A stretch of 64,000 bases of DNA from Diphasiastrum complanatum. Taxonomy: Eukaryota > Streptophyta > Lycopodiopsida > Lycopodiales > Lycopodiaceae. Of the stretch, positions 22,870 through 34,005 are shown one piece after another (the first letter of the stretch is position 1; every line of letters starts with the position of its first letter). The notes beneath the pieces were generated by a model that was given only the letters and a program-made list of their open reading frames with translations, was not told the DNA's origin and did no database searches. The position numbers were made by a program, and so were the translations under genes. Location: positions 55,740,538 through 55,804,537 of the forward strand of contig CM055104.1 in the NCBI GenBank assembly GCA_029204225.1. Direction: 5' to 3'.

Positions 22870-23130
22870 AAAAAAAAAAAAACAAACAAACTTTTGTAGA
22901 GGCCTTTGAAGTTCCATCTTAGTCTCACTAAGACCAGGACACAGAAAAATCTGAAAGGATTTGTTGTCAAAAAAAAAAAAAAAAAAAAACTTTTGTAGAG
23001 GCCTCTGAAGTTCCATCTTAGTCTCACTAAGGCCAGGACACAGAGAAATCTGCAAGGGTTTGTTGTCAAAAAAAAAAACAACAAACTTTTGTAGAGGCCT
23101 CTAAAGTGCCATCTCATTGCAAGGGTTTAT
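22870..23130 (+). repeat. Tandem repeat, about 98-bp unit, 2.5 copies
   Basis: CTTTTGTAGAGGCCT recurs at 22891, 22990 and 23086, each unit ending in TTTGTTGTCAAAAA with a variable A run. The poly-A at each unit end is notable. Confidence 0.9.
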
Positions 23131-23165
23131 TTTTCTATAAAAAACAAAAAATAAAAATATGAATT

Positions 23166-23345
23166 GGGCCATTAGCCTCGTTGGGAAGCGACTTTATCTC
23201 TGATAGGCTCCTCCCACGACTGTCGAGGGCCCTTTTCTATATATATATATAAAAAAAAAAATTATATATTATAATAATTTTAGCCCAAGCCTCTTTGGTG
23301 AGTGACTTTGTCTTTGATAGACTCCTCCCAAGACCGCCAAGGCTA
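23166..23345 (+). repeat. Two-copy degenerate repeat
   Basis: A 57-base phrase with shared GATAG-CTCCTCCCA core (AGCCTCGTTGGGAAGCGACT; AGCCTCTTTGGTGAGTGACT) occurs twice, separated by a TA/A-rich spacer. Confidence 0.75.
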
Positions 23346-23701
23346 AATCGAGTTATAGTTGGTATTGAAAAATCCTTCTATAAACTTGCGGAGAAGTGTC
23401 GAAAAGCAGTTTTTTGAAGCAAAACTAACCCTTTGCTAAAAAACCTACATAAGTGCTTTTCCAATTGTCATCCCTCATCATAAGACTTTCATTGGAAGGG
23501 CATAATTGAATTTATATATAAAATCTACCCTTGCCCAAACCGTGAATGTTCTAGACAAAGGAATATTTCTGCTTTTCTTTTCCTCTTCCATCTCCTCATC
23601 ATCAATTTCCTCATACACATTTCAAAAACTGCATCCCCTAATCTCTCTCTTGTACATCACCACACCACTCCATATCACCTTCATCTTGCACACAGCAGGC
23701 C

Positions 23702-24235
23702 ATGGCAATTTATGAGCAGCTTGCCCAAATCTCGATGCTTTCCAGAGAAACTCTCAAGGGCTACACTGCACGATTTGCTAAGATGGTGGGAGATTGGAAT
23801 TCCGGTCTTTCTAGTCACCACAAAATGACATTTTTCTATGCCGGATTACCGCCCGAGATCAAGATTGGTATGTCACCCTTTACATCATATACTAGTCCAA
23901 ACGAACTCTATAAGGTAGCTGCTATTGCAGAAGCACACATCTTGCACACACCATCACAACCCATATCCGACATTCAAACAATCAGGGATGATAGAGCATC
24001 TAATCCACAAGATGCCACAGACAACGCTAGCCAAAGTACTAGCAGTCCGGACGATCAGATGCAAGTTGTCAGTGACATAGATGAGATGTGCGGTCAATCT
24101 GATTACCTCCTAAACCACAAAAGGCCAATTGGAAGATCCGACCATTGGACTAGTTCCATTATTGTTTTGGAAAACATCCAACACCTCAATGTCCAGTACG
24201 GAATCCGAGACAAAATCAAGCCAATAAGAGAATTC
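23702..24235 (+). pseudogene. Gag fragment of gypsy E
   Basis: The frame opens MAIYEQLAQISMLSRETLKG and contains YTARFAKMVGDWNSGLSSHH, FYAGLPPEIKIGMSPFTSY and YKVAAIAEAHIL. These follow the gypsy gag order in which a LKGYTARF-like block is followed by a F..GLP...K block. N-terminal gag before this block is missing. From about 24170 the frame runs into copia N1 LTR sequence, so the reading to 24307 is chimeric. It follows the E LTR/PBS/leader on the same strand. Confidence 0.7.
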
Positions 24236-24494
24236 TGGAGATTGGGAATCAATCAATTTGTGCCCTCTCTCTCTACTCGAGTTTGTACATTCATATTCTC
24301 TCTCTAGCCGAGTTGAGGCATTTATTGTACTTAGTTTCATGTTTTGTTGATAGATCTTGCTTGTAACACAATAATATTTCTTGTATGATCAGCTTTCCTA
24401 TTGTCAATCAATGCTAGTTTCATATTTATGGTATGATTGGGCTTAGGAGATCAAAAGTACATGTGTAGGGCATCCCACACGTGTGAATTCAACA
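24236..24494 (+). mobile_element. 5' LTR remnant of copia N1
   Basis: Homologous to the M1 LTR in opposite orientation (shared TTTGTGCCCTCTCTCTC, TTGCTTGTAACACAATAATA and CATCCCACACGTGTGAATTC). Ends ..TTCAACA at the PBS. The 5' part of the LTR is missing: the sequence upstream is gypsy E gag. Confidence 0.8.
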
Positions 24495-24507
24495 TGGTAT
24501 CAGAGCC
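24495..24507 (+). other. Primer binding site, initiator Met tRNA type (N1)
   Basis: TGGTATCAGAGCC directly follows the LTR end. Confidence 0.92.
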
Positions 24508-25240
24508 TACCTAAGATTTACAAGCAAATCTAATAAAAAAGTTTGCAAATTTGATCAGATTTCAAGCTAGGAATTGTCTAGATTCTACTTTCTAGCTAGT
24601 TTGCTGTTTTTTGGGCCTCAAAGCACTTTGATCGGTCCAGATCAGGTACTGTACAGAATTTCAGGTGTAGGCACATGTGAAATCCGCCCATTTTTAGTTT
24701 GGTGGTTCTCTCTCACCTTAGATCCAAATTTCATGCAATTTGGCCCACTAGAAAGCTAGAAATAGTAGAATCTGATGCAATTTGAATCATGACAGTTGGA
24801 TAAGCCAATCAAAAGTTATAAGCTTTTGAATAGTCGTAGGTAGGGTGCCTAGACCTATGGCAAATCTTGAGTACATGTCATTTATTGCTTGAATGATCAC
24901 AAAAATCATCCAGAAGTTGACCAATCTCATCTATATGTGATTTAGGCAAAATTTAGAGGATCTAGGCGAATTATTTCATACAAATAGATTGTATTTGAGT
25001 CAATTTGACATTTTTTGAGTATTTCACACGTGTGAAATTCAGAGAACCATAACTTTTGCCATACTTCATCTTTTTTTATGATTCAGATTTTGTTTTAGAG
25101 AGATTGTCAAACTAATGAGACCCATCTCACAATTTTTTGCTTAGTCTTACATAGGATTTGGTTTTTTGTCCTTGATTGGTTCCTATAGTGAGAAGATAAG
25201 CAATTTTTTAATCCATCTTTTTTTATTTCCAACATTCTTT
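24508..25240 (+). other. Copia N1 leader
   Basis: Matches the M1 leader in reverse. Includes the 18-bp palindrome at 25021-25038. Its last 185 bases (25056-25240) are duplicated at 26789-26973. Confidence 0.85.
25021..25038. promoter_or_regulatory. 18-bp perfect palindrome with G-box core
   Basis: ATTTCACACGTGTGAAAT, perfectly self-complementary, containing CACGTG. Located between PBS and gag, so it could act as DNA (bZIP/bHLH site) or in the RNA (loop for genome dimerisation). It is the longest of nine CACACGTGTG copies in the window. Confidence 0.6.
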
Positions 25241-26755
25241 ATGGCTTCAATGGGTTCCTTTCTATTAGAAGCAAGTGAAAGATTGTCAACCTCCAATTAT
25301 TCAATTTGAAAGGTTACGATGGAATCTGTCTTAATTCTACAAGATGTGATGGATATTGTACTTGGTATTGACGAAGAACCACAAATTCCTCAAAAAATTC
25401 CAAAGTACAAAAAGAGAGCTAGGATGGCTCTACATTATATTAAAATGAATGTCTCAAATGACATCTTAAGAGAAATTGGTGCTTGTACTAATGCCAAAGA
25501 TGCTTGGGATACTCTCAAGTCCATCTATGAGGCAAAGAATACTTCTAGACTTCTAACCCTAGAAAACCAAATTTTTCAAAGTGTACAGAGAAGTGATGAA
25601 TGTGCTTCAGCTTATGTAATGAGAGTTAAAGACCTCCATAGAGAATTGTCATGCATAGGAGACTCCATCAGCCAAAATGAACTTGTTCAAGTCATACTTA
25701 ATGGGTTAAAGGAGGAATATGACAACCTTGTTCAGAGTTATGCCATTAAGGAGGAGCTACCAAGTTTGGAAGCACTCCAAAGTGTGCTCATTTATGAAGA
25801 ATCAAGAAAAGAGTATAAACTCTTGAAAATGGAAAGATTGTCTCTCAACATTGATGGTAAAGCCCTCTTTACCAAAGACAAGCACAAGTCAAGAAGTAAG
25901 AATCAACACCAACCCTCTTTAAGCAAGAACAATCTTGTTTCCAAGGAGAAAGGAGAAGAAGATGAGTCATCTCAAGCTTTCACATCCAAGAAGAAGAAGA
26001 AAAACATCAAGTGTTTTTTTTGTGGCAAGAAGGGGCATTATGCCACCAATTGCTTCAAGAATAAGAGTCAATTCAAGCAAGCCAACATCTCTAGTGAAGA
26101 GAAGGAAGATGCTCATGCAAGTGATGGAGAGGGATCTCTTATGGTCTCGAGTTTTTCTTTATCACCTTTCAAGAAGGATGGTTCGTGGTATATCGACAGT
26201 GGAGCTTCCTCACATATGTGTACTTCCAAGTATTCTTTTTCATCCATGTCACCTTATGAAGGAGCCAAGAAGTCCATCTACACAGCAAATGATCATGAGT
26301 GTGCTATTGAAGGCATAGGGACCATTCCATTAAAGCTTTTTTCATCAAAAGTTCTTTCTCTGTCTAATGTACTTTTTGTTCCCAAGTTAACAAAAAATCT
26401 TATTAGTGTTGGGCAATTGTTTGATAGTGGACTAGATGTGAATTTCAATGTTGATACATGTACAATCAAGAAGACATGATGAGATCCTTGCATTTGGGTC
26501 TAGATATGGTGGAATCTACAAGCTTGATCCCAAAGAGTATGCTAACTCTTGTGATGGTGCTTTTGCTTCTCATATTTCCTTGGAGGAACTATGGCATAGA
26601 AGGTTGGGGCATCCTAACTATAATTCTATGGTGTCCATGGTCAAGAAAGCCAAAGCTATTGGCTTGCCTAATCTTAATTCCAAGAATTTCAAGTCATGTG
26701 AGGCTTGTGCCATATCTAAATCTCATAAGAAGCCTTTTTCATAGTCATCTATTAA
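25241..26755 (+). pseudogene. Copia N1 unit 1: gag, protease, partial integrase
   Basis: Starts MASMGSFLLEASERLS at 25241. A TGA at 25307 replaces the Trp of SIWKV, so the first long frame begins at 25319. Zinc knuckle CFFCGKKGHYATNC at 26012-26053 is complete. Protease active site WYIDSGASSHM near 26186. One extra base near 26477 shifts frame within TCTIKK; after that HDEILAFGSRYGGIYKLD and WHRRLGHPNYN continue to KKPF-stop. It is cut at 26780 by the duplicate leader. Confidence 0.93.
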
Positions 26756-26973
26756 GACTACACCTCCATTGGAGCTCATACACCTCCATTGCCATACTTC
26801 ATCTTTTTTTATGATTCAAATTTTGTTTTAGAGAGATTGTCAAACTAATGAGACCTATCTCACAATTTTTTGCTTAGTCTTACATAGGATTTGGTTTTTT
26901 GCCCTTGATTGGTTCCTATAGTGAGAAGATAAGCAATTTCTTAATCCATCTTTTTTTATTTCCAACATTCTTT

Positions 26974-27870
26974 ATGGCTTCAATGGGTTCCTTTCTATTA
27001 GAAGCAAGTGAAAGATTGTCAACCTCCAATTATTCAATTTGAAAGGTTACGATGGAATCTGTCTTAATTCTACAAGATGTGATGGATATTGTACTTGGTA
27101 TTGAAGAAGAACCACAAATTCCTCAAAAAATTCCAAAGTACAAAAAGAGAGCTAGGATGGCTCTACATTATATTAAAATGAATGTCTCAAATGACATCTT
27201 AAGAGAAATTGGTGCTTGTACTAATGCCAAAGATGCTTGGGATACTCTCAAGTCCATCTATGAGACAAAGAATACTTCTAGACTTCTAACCCTAGAAAAC
27301 CAAATTTTTCAAAGTGTACAGAGAAGTGATGAATGTGCTTCAGCTTATGTAATGAGAGTTAAAGACCTCCATAGAGAATTGTCATGCATAGGAGACTCCA
27401 TCAGCCAAAATGAACTTGTTCAAGTCATACTTAATGGGTTAAAGGAGGAATATGACAACCTTGTTCAGAGTTATGCCATTAAGGAGGAGCTACCAAGTTT
27501 GGAAGCACTCCAAAGTGTGCTCATTTATGAAGAATCAAGAAAAGAGTATAAACTCTTGAAAATGGAAAGATTGTCTCTCAACATTGATGGTAAAGCCCTC
27601 TTTACCAAAGACAAGCACAAGTCAAGAAGTAAGAATCAACACCAACCCTCTTTAAGCAAGAACAATCTTGTTTCCAAGGAGAAAGGAGAAGAAGATGAGT
27701 CATCTCAAGCTTTCACATCCAAGAAGAAGAAGAAAAACATCAAGTGTTTTTTTTTGTGGCAAGAAGGGGCATTATGCCACCAATTGCTTCAAGAATAAGA
27801 GTCAATTCAAGCAAGCCAACATCTCTAGTGAAGAGAAGGAAGATGCTCATGCAAGTGATGGAGAGGGATC
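26974..27870 (+). pseudogene. Copia N1 unit 2: gag
   Basis: Same start and same TGA in place of the IWKV Trp as unit 1 (27040). Differs by a Glu for Asp in LGIEEEPQ. A one-base T expansion in the zinc-knuckle codons (27747-27756) shifts frame, so the knuckle reads CFFLWQEG in the upstream frame and FFCGKKGHYATNC in the other. Confidence 0.92.
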
Positions 27871-30759
27871 TCTTATGGTCTCGAGTTTTTCTTTATCACC
27901 TTTCAAGAAGGATGGTTCGTGGTATATCGACAGTGGAGCTTCCTCACATATGTGTACTTCCAAGTATTCTTTTTCATCCATGTCACCTTATGAAGGAGCC
28001 AAGAAGTCCATCTACACAGCAAATGATCATGAGTGTGCTATTGAAGGCATAGGGACCATTCCATTAAAGCTTTTTTCATCAAAAGTTCTTTCTCTGTCTA
28101 ATGTACTTTTTGTTCCCAAGTTAACAAAAAATCTTATTAGTGTTTGGCAATTGTTTGATAGTGGACTAGATGTGAATTTCAATGTTGATACATGTACAAT
28201 CAAGAAGCATGATGAGATCCTTGCATTTGGGTCTAGATATGGTGGAATCTACAAGCTTGATCCCAAAGAGTATGCTAACTCTTGTGATAGTGCTTTTGCT
28301 ACTCATATGTCTTTGGAGGAACTATGGCATAGAAGGTTGGGACATCCTAACTATAATTCTATGGTGTCCATGGTCAAGAAAGCCAAAGCTATTGGCTTGC
28401 CTAATCTTATCTCCAAGAATTTCAAGCCATGTGAGGCTTGTGCCATATCTAAGTCTCATAAGAAGCCTTTTTCAAAGTCATCTATCAAGACTACACATCC
28501 ATTGGAGCTCATACATTCGGATGTGCACTTCTCATCTTCAAAGAGCAAGGGTGGTGCTACTTGCTTTGTAGCTTTCATTGATGATTTTCACTAGATTTAC
28601 TTGGGTATATCTTCTAGCTTCAAAGTCTATGGTGTTTGACTATTTCCTAAAGTTCAAAGCTCTAGTTGAAAAGCAATTTCCATACAAAATCAAGATTTTT
28701 AGAAGTGATGGAGTGTTGAGTACACTTCCAATAAATTTCATGATTATTGTGAGTTTGAAGGCATTAAAAGAGAGTTTTCTTGTGCATATACACCATCTCA
28801 AAATGGGGTGGCTGAAAGAAAGAATAGAACCTTGAGTGAATGTGCCAAAACCATTAGAATTGAGACATCCTTGCCAAAAGACTTTTGGGGTGAGGCCATC
28901 AATTTTTCAAACTATCTTTGCAATCGACTCCCTCATGTTGCACTTGGAGGAAAGTCACCATATGAAGCACTTTATTTGAAGAAACCTAAGGTTGATCACC
29001 TTAGAGTATTTGGATGCATATGCTTTGTCCATATTCCCTTGGAAACAAGAAAGAAGGATGATCCCTGTGCAAGAAAAGGAGTAATGGTTGGATATTAATC
29101 CACCAAGAAAGCCTATCGAATCTACATGCTCTCTACTTCTAAAGTAATTGAAATTAGAGATGTAGTTTTTCATGAAGAAGAAAAATCCAATCTTGGAGGG
29201 GCCAAGATCAAGCAACCTCAAAATCTATCACCTTTTGTTATTCAAGACAATCAACATATGGAGGGGTCGAGATTTGAAGATGGAAGTCCTCGGATTTTTA
29301 CTCCTAGATCCATGAGGGAGAGATCCGAGCCTAAGAGGCTCACTTATGATGACAAAGGAAAACAAGTGGATCTTGATTCCACTTATGCTTATTTTGTTTC
29401 TCATGAGGAGCCCAAAGATGTCCAAGAAGCCCTCAATACCAAGGAGTGGTACGAGGCCATGAAGATTGAATATGATGCCTTGATCACCAACCACACATGG
29501 GAGCTAGTGGATCCACCACCTAACATGCACATCATTGGATGCAAGTGGGTGTTCAAGATCAAGTACAATCATGATGGCTCCATCAACAAGTACAAGGCAA
29601 GATTATGTGCTAAAGGCTTTGCACAAATATATGGCCTTGACTATGAAGAAACCTTTGCTCCTATAGTAAAGATGGTGACAATAAGAATCATAATCTCTGT
29701 TGCCTTATTTTTTAAGTGGAAATTGTATCAACTTGATGTCTCCAAAGCCTTTTTGAATGGCTATCTTGAGGAGGAGATATACATGGAACAAGAAGGATTA
29801 ATTAAGGATAAATCTAAGTTGTGTTTGCTATTTAAAAGTCTTTATGGCTTCAAGCAATCACCTAGATCATGGTATTAAAGACTCAACAACCTTCTACTTT
29901 CATTAGGATTTGTGCTTAGTGACTATGATCCCTATGTACTTAAAGTTTGATGGTAGTAATATTGTCATTCTTCTAATCTATGTAGATGACATTATTGTTA
30001 GTGGAAGTTGTTTGATGCTAGTTCAAGAAACTAAGGATGCATTAGGAGGAGAATTTAAAATGCAAGATCTAGGAGAGATCCATTACATTTTAGGCCTTGA
30101 GATTGATTTTCATGAAGAGTATGCTTTTATTTGTCAATCTAGATATGTCTTTTCTATGTTGAGAAAATTCAATATGCAAAATTGTAAAGGCATAGATACT
30201 CCCATGGAGCAACATGTAAAAGACCCTATTAAAGGTGATGAAAGATCCTTCGAGGACATCACACTTTATAGGAGTCTTATAGGCTCCTTAATTTGGCTTA
30301 CTATCACTAGACCCGATTTGAGCTATTGTGTGCACAAATTGAGTCAATTTATGCAAGATCCTAAGATCCAACATTGGAAGATGGCCAAGAGAGTTCTAAG
30401 ATATGTATCTTCTACTCAAGATTATGGTTTATTGTACAAGAATGAAGATCTAACCATTGTTGGTTATTCGAATTCCGATTTTGCAAGTGATAAAATGGAT
30501 CGAAAGTCCATTAATGCATATACTATCTTTCTTGGAGGCAATCTTGTGTCTTGGCTTTCAAAGAAGCAAGATACCATATCTCTATCTTCTTGTGAGGCCT
30601 AGTACAAAGCACTCACTACAACAACTAAAGAGGTGCAAGAGGTTAATCATGGAGCTAAAGTGCATCAAAGAGGATGATCTTCCCTTGATCAAGTGTGACA
30701 ACATATCGGCCCAAACTCTTGCAAACAATCCTATTTCTCATGCAAGAAGCAAGCATTGA
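27871..30759 (+). pseudogene. Copia N1 unit 2: protease, integrase, RT, RNase H
   Basis: Protease WYIDSGASSHM (27920s), integrase WHRRLGHPNYN and CEACAISKSHKKPF intact. Frameshifts at about 28590 (extra T before TRFTWVYLL) and 28712 (deletion in the RSDGGGEY block, removing the second catalytic Asp context). QNGVAERKNRT follows (about 28798). [42 protein letters not shown], catalytic YVDD intact at 29979-29990. RNase H to SLSSCEA then a stop at 30601 and a damaged tail ending HARSKH-stop. Further stops at about 29096 and 29876. No 3' LTR: homology ends at 30759. Confidence 0.93.
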
Positions 30760-32310
30760 ATGCTTAGCTACTTCAGAGAGCTTTTTAAGGTTAGTGACGG
30801 TTGGGCACTGATCAGGGGTGTGGGATGGAGAAGCTAATCCAAAGAATAAACATTGTGGAGGGAATGAAAGTGGAATTGGAGGGAGTGGACAAACAATGTT
30901 AGTAGAAACGATGGTGGTGGTTAGTGGAGAGGTCAGACTTCTTCCTGACTGATCCGCTTCTTTGGGTTCATCATCGCTGATCTCCATCAGGTCCGCAGCA
31001 TCAAAATATTGTGATGTGTCCAAAGTATGGACTTGTTGGGCCTGTGGTTGTTGGGCCTATAATTGTTGGGCCGCTCCTGTGTCTTGGAGAATGTGACTCC
31101 CCCCTCCCCCCCACCAAAGAATGTGTCGTCGATGAGTGTGGCGGGGTTGGCGTCGTAATCAATAGTGGTGGGGTTGTGGCTTGGTCTGGTGGCACTAGTT
31201 GGGTTGTTGTGCCCGTGTCTGCTGCTGCGGAAGATGTAGCTACTCCATCAGCCCCGTCAATGATGTGTGAGGGTGATGAGTGTTGCGGAGAGGCTGTGTG
31301 TGAGGTGGAGCTCCAATCATCAGAATCTAAGTCCTCGGATTCAGTGGCATCAAGTGATGTCCTCTTTGCTTGGAGCTTTCTTCTTATTCTTTGTTGCCAT
31401 GTGTCAGACAACTGGGCCTTAGATGTGTCGGCCTGCTGAGCTGTTGAGGATACCTCTGCTGCTGGAGCTGGTTGAGGGCTGGGTTGCTTCTGTACCAATG
31501 TGATGATACTGGTGTTTGGCCATTTGGGTGGTTGTGTTGTTGGTGATGTAGTCCGTGAGTGGAAACACTTGGATTTCTTGGACTCAATAGGAATGTCCCA
31601 AGCTTGGTCGGCAACTTGTAAGTGTCGTTGAAGGTTGGGCCCATTGTGCACCTGATGGAATGTGATATCTATCATGAGGTATCCCAGGACTGTGGTCCTG
31701 CTGCTTGTTTTTACACAGTCATGAAGGCAGTTCAAAGCAAACTGTGCCCAATCATAAAAGTTTTCGGCATGCAGTCGAGAATCTGCCATCATGTGGAATA
31801 AGGACATAGGAACCCATAACACCTTCGTTCATGGACATTGTGTGTACTTAGTGAAGTATGCACACACAGCTGCTAGTTGTGGATCATTATCACTTTGAGG
31901 CAATACCCATCTTTATTCTTCCACTTTTCCACTGATGGATCAATATATATGAAATAGGCTATTTGCTCAATCTTGTGGAGCGTCTTGGTAACAGTATTTG
32001 GTCGACGAGGGAACCCAAAGGGATGCAAGTCTGCCGTCGCAAAAGATATATTATAGACATAGTTCCTGACAGGGAAAAATATAAATTGGCACGACCTTGC
32101 AGTAGTATTAAATTGGCATACACCATGTGTAGCAAGTCCGGACTCTGATATCCAGCTAGGACAAGAATTCGGAACTCAATCACCTTGAAAAAGAGTTGTG
32201 CCTACTGGTACCAAGTCTGCATCTTGGCAATATCCAAGTTGCACATCTAGATGTCGATCTTATTTGCATCTGGGTCATCTGAATTGGAACTCTGGTTGGA
32301 GGTCATGGTG
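30700..32310 (-). pseudogene. Unrecognised protein with Ser/Thr/Pro-rich C-terminus
   Basis: Reading from about 32310 (MTSNQSSNSDDPDANKIDI) on the minus strand, frames connected by a few stops and shifts give: FFKVIEFRILVLAGYQSPDL, LVYANLILLQGRANLYFSLSG-like, CIPLGSLVDQILLPRRSTRL, IAYFIYIDPSVEKWKNKDGY, then an intact 273-codon frame (31822-31001) with DSRLHAENFYDWAQFALNCL, TTVLGYLMIDITFHQVHNG and a low-complexity Ser/Thr/Pro tail, then an acidic end (MEISDDEPKEADQSG). The N-terminal half has a globular look similar to the variable proteins carried by some plant retroelements, but I cannot name a family. It is a possible captured host gene or extra ORF. Confidence 0.5.
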
Positions 32311-32329
32311 AAAAACTGGAAAAAATATG

Positions 32330-32610
32330 TTCTGGAAAAAATGGCTCAGTTGAGATTGGAGACAGTGATAATAGTGGCTTCAACTCGGTTGAGATGTGAT
32401 GGGGAGGCATCGGTCGAGATGGAAGGGAAGGACATTGGTTGAGATTGGATCAGAAGGGGGTCAGTCAAGATTGGATCAGAAGGGTTCGGTCAAGATGATG
32501 GGAAGGCGTCGGTCGAGATTGGAGAGAAAGGGTTCGGTCAAGATATGATGGGAAGGCTTCGTTTGAGATAGCAGCGGTCAAGATGGCGATAGAAAGCGTT
32601 TCGATCGAGA
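32330..32610 (+). repeat. Degenerate GGTCGAGAT-type minisatellite (block 1)
   Basis: About ten imperfect units with core CGGT[CT][GA]AGATTGG, spacing 25-45 bases. Related to the arrays at 33215 and 51955. Confidence 0.75.
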
Positions 32611-33214
32611 TGGTGGTTGAAGGGTTTTGGTTGGGATGGTGGTTAAAATTTGTGCAAAGGGGAGGTGTGGGAAAAGGATGTATGTGTAAGGAAAAAAAAA
32701 AGCAATGGAGTGAGGTTGGGATCTGAGAGCAGATAAATGATGTAAAATGGCTGAAAGAAGCAAGATGTATGGATGCGGGTTGAGTATGGAAGGTTGAAGA
32801 GTGGAAAATGATGAAGACGGTGGGAACAGAATGGTGTAGGTGGTGAAGGAACAAGTGGTTGTGAAAACGTGGATGATGATGTTCTCAATAGTGGAACAGG
32901 AGCGTAATGTATGCTCGCGTGCCACTACCCCTCAGGTGTGCAAAAATTTTCAAGAAAAATGTGTTCTCTGCCAGTGATGTTAGGTTTTGAGTGAGTGGTG
33001 ATGGTGCTCTATAATGATAACAAACCAGGATGGTGGAAACTTGGTGGAGGTAGAGTGTAACCAAAGACAGATGCATGTAACAGGAGAGTGCCAGAATCGA
33101 ACACGGGATCAAGAAGATCATTAGCAGATAGTCGCAAGAAACTCCAAAATTTGCACTTCGTTGGGGTACAAATGGCATCGTTGTAAAATTATTTATGGTC
33201 ACCGTCGTCTGGAG
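32611..33214. other. Unassigned, between minisatellite blocks
   Basis: A/G-rich on the plus strand at 32640-32830, giving Ser/Pro/His-rich minus frames. No recognised domain. Probably part of the LTR or flank of gypsy G. Confidence 0.4.
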
Positions 33215-33640
33215 ATGTGACGTGATGGCTCCGTCGAGTTTTGAGTTGGAATCTCTGGTTGAGATTGGACTTGTGGCCTCCGGTAGAGATTTGAGTTGTG
33301 GCCTCCGATCAAGATTTGAGTTGTGGCCTCCGGTCGAGATTTGAGTTGACGTCTTTGGTCGAGATGTGACGTGAAAACCTCCGGTCGACATCAGAGTGAA
33401 AACCCTCCGGTTGAGATCTGAGTGAAAACCTTCGGTCGAGATTTGAGTTGTGACCTCCGGTCAAGATTTGAGTTGTGGCCTTTGGTTGATATTTGAGTCA
33501 TGGCCTTTGGTTGATATTTGAGTTGTGGCCTTCGGTTGAGATTTGAGTTGTGGCCTTCGGTTGAGATTTGAGTGGAAACATTCGGTTGAGATTTGACTGA
33601 AAGTCTCCATTGAGAAATGGATCTCTGTGATGGAAGTGGA
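33215..33640 (+). repeat. Minisatellite, 25-26 bp unit, about 14 copies
   Basis: Units of the form GGTCGAGATTTGAGTTGTGG plus CCTCC or CCTTC are arrayed head to tail with few changes. Same core as 51955-52200, and at the same place relative to gypsy pol. Confidence 0.92.
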
Positions 33641-34005
33641 GAATTCCATGAGGGAAAATATGACTGTGGCTCAATTAAGAAGTTCTCATTGAAAAGAAAT
33701 ATACCAGTGACTAGATGTATACTATGATTGGAAATAATGAGATATTATTAAGACAGAAATGAGGTATGTCAAAAGTGTGACAAATTTGTCCTTGTGATGT
33801 AGTCTATCATTTGTTGACCTAGAACACGCATGACAAATGAGATTTATAGAAAAAAAAGATGCACATAAAGTAAATAAATACAGGCATGAATTATAAAACA
33901 AGAAAAGGATACAAAAATAGGCATGAAAAAAGACAATAACAAAGCAAGAAAAAAAATGTTATATATATACCAAGGAATTAGGGTTAAATGGGGTCAACAA
34001 AAAAC
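33641..34005 (-). other. 3' end of gypsy G, LTR start region
   Basis: Shares the phrase CATTTGTTGACCTAGAAC with 52400 in element F. On the minus strand the LTR may begin TGATAGACTACATC (here) and TGCTAGGCTATACC (F). The rest is A-rich, consistent with a 3' untranslated region. Confidence 0.5.

Larger units (their letters stand above)
21457..23701 (+). other. Long leader of gypsy E
   Basis: About 2.2 kb between PBS and gag. It holds a pyrimidine-rich tract, homopolymer A/T runs and two families of tandem repeats (listed separately). Frames translated here are Leu/Pro/Ser-rich or Lys/Phe-rich composition artefacts. Confidence 0.6.
25056..28513 (+). repeat. 1.73-kb direct tandem duplication inside copia N1
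   Basis: 25056-26780 (end of leader, gag, protease, integrase zinc region) is repeated at 26789-28513 with an offset of 1733 bases and only scattered differences. The junction shows CACCTCCATTG twice (26761 and 26781), a templated filler or microhomology. Confidence 0.95.

Noticed and set aside
22813-23117. Phe/Lys-rich minus frames with repeated CPGLSETKMELQ
   Set aside because: They read through the tandem repeat and poly-A runs; the peptide repeat follows from the DNA repeat.
32465-32925. Ser/His/Pro-rich minus frames
   Set aside because: Skewed A/G composition near the minisatellite; overlapping open frames and no motif.
33215-33640. CRISPR-like regular spacing
   Set aside because: Units are contiguous and degenerate with no unique spacers, in eukaryotic retroelement DNA; this is a minisatellite.
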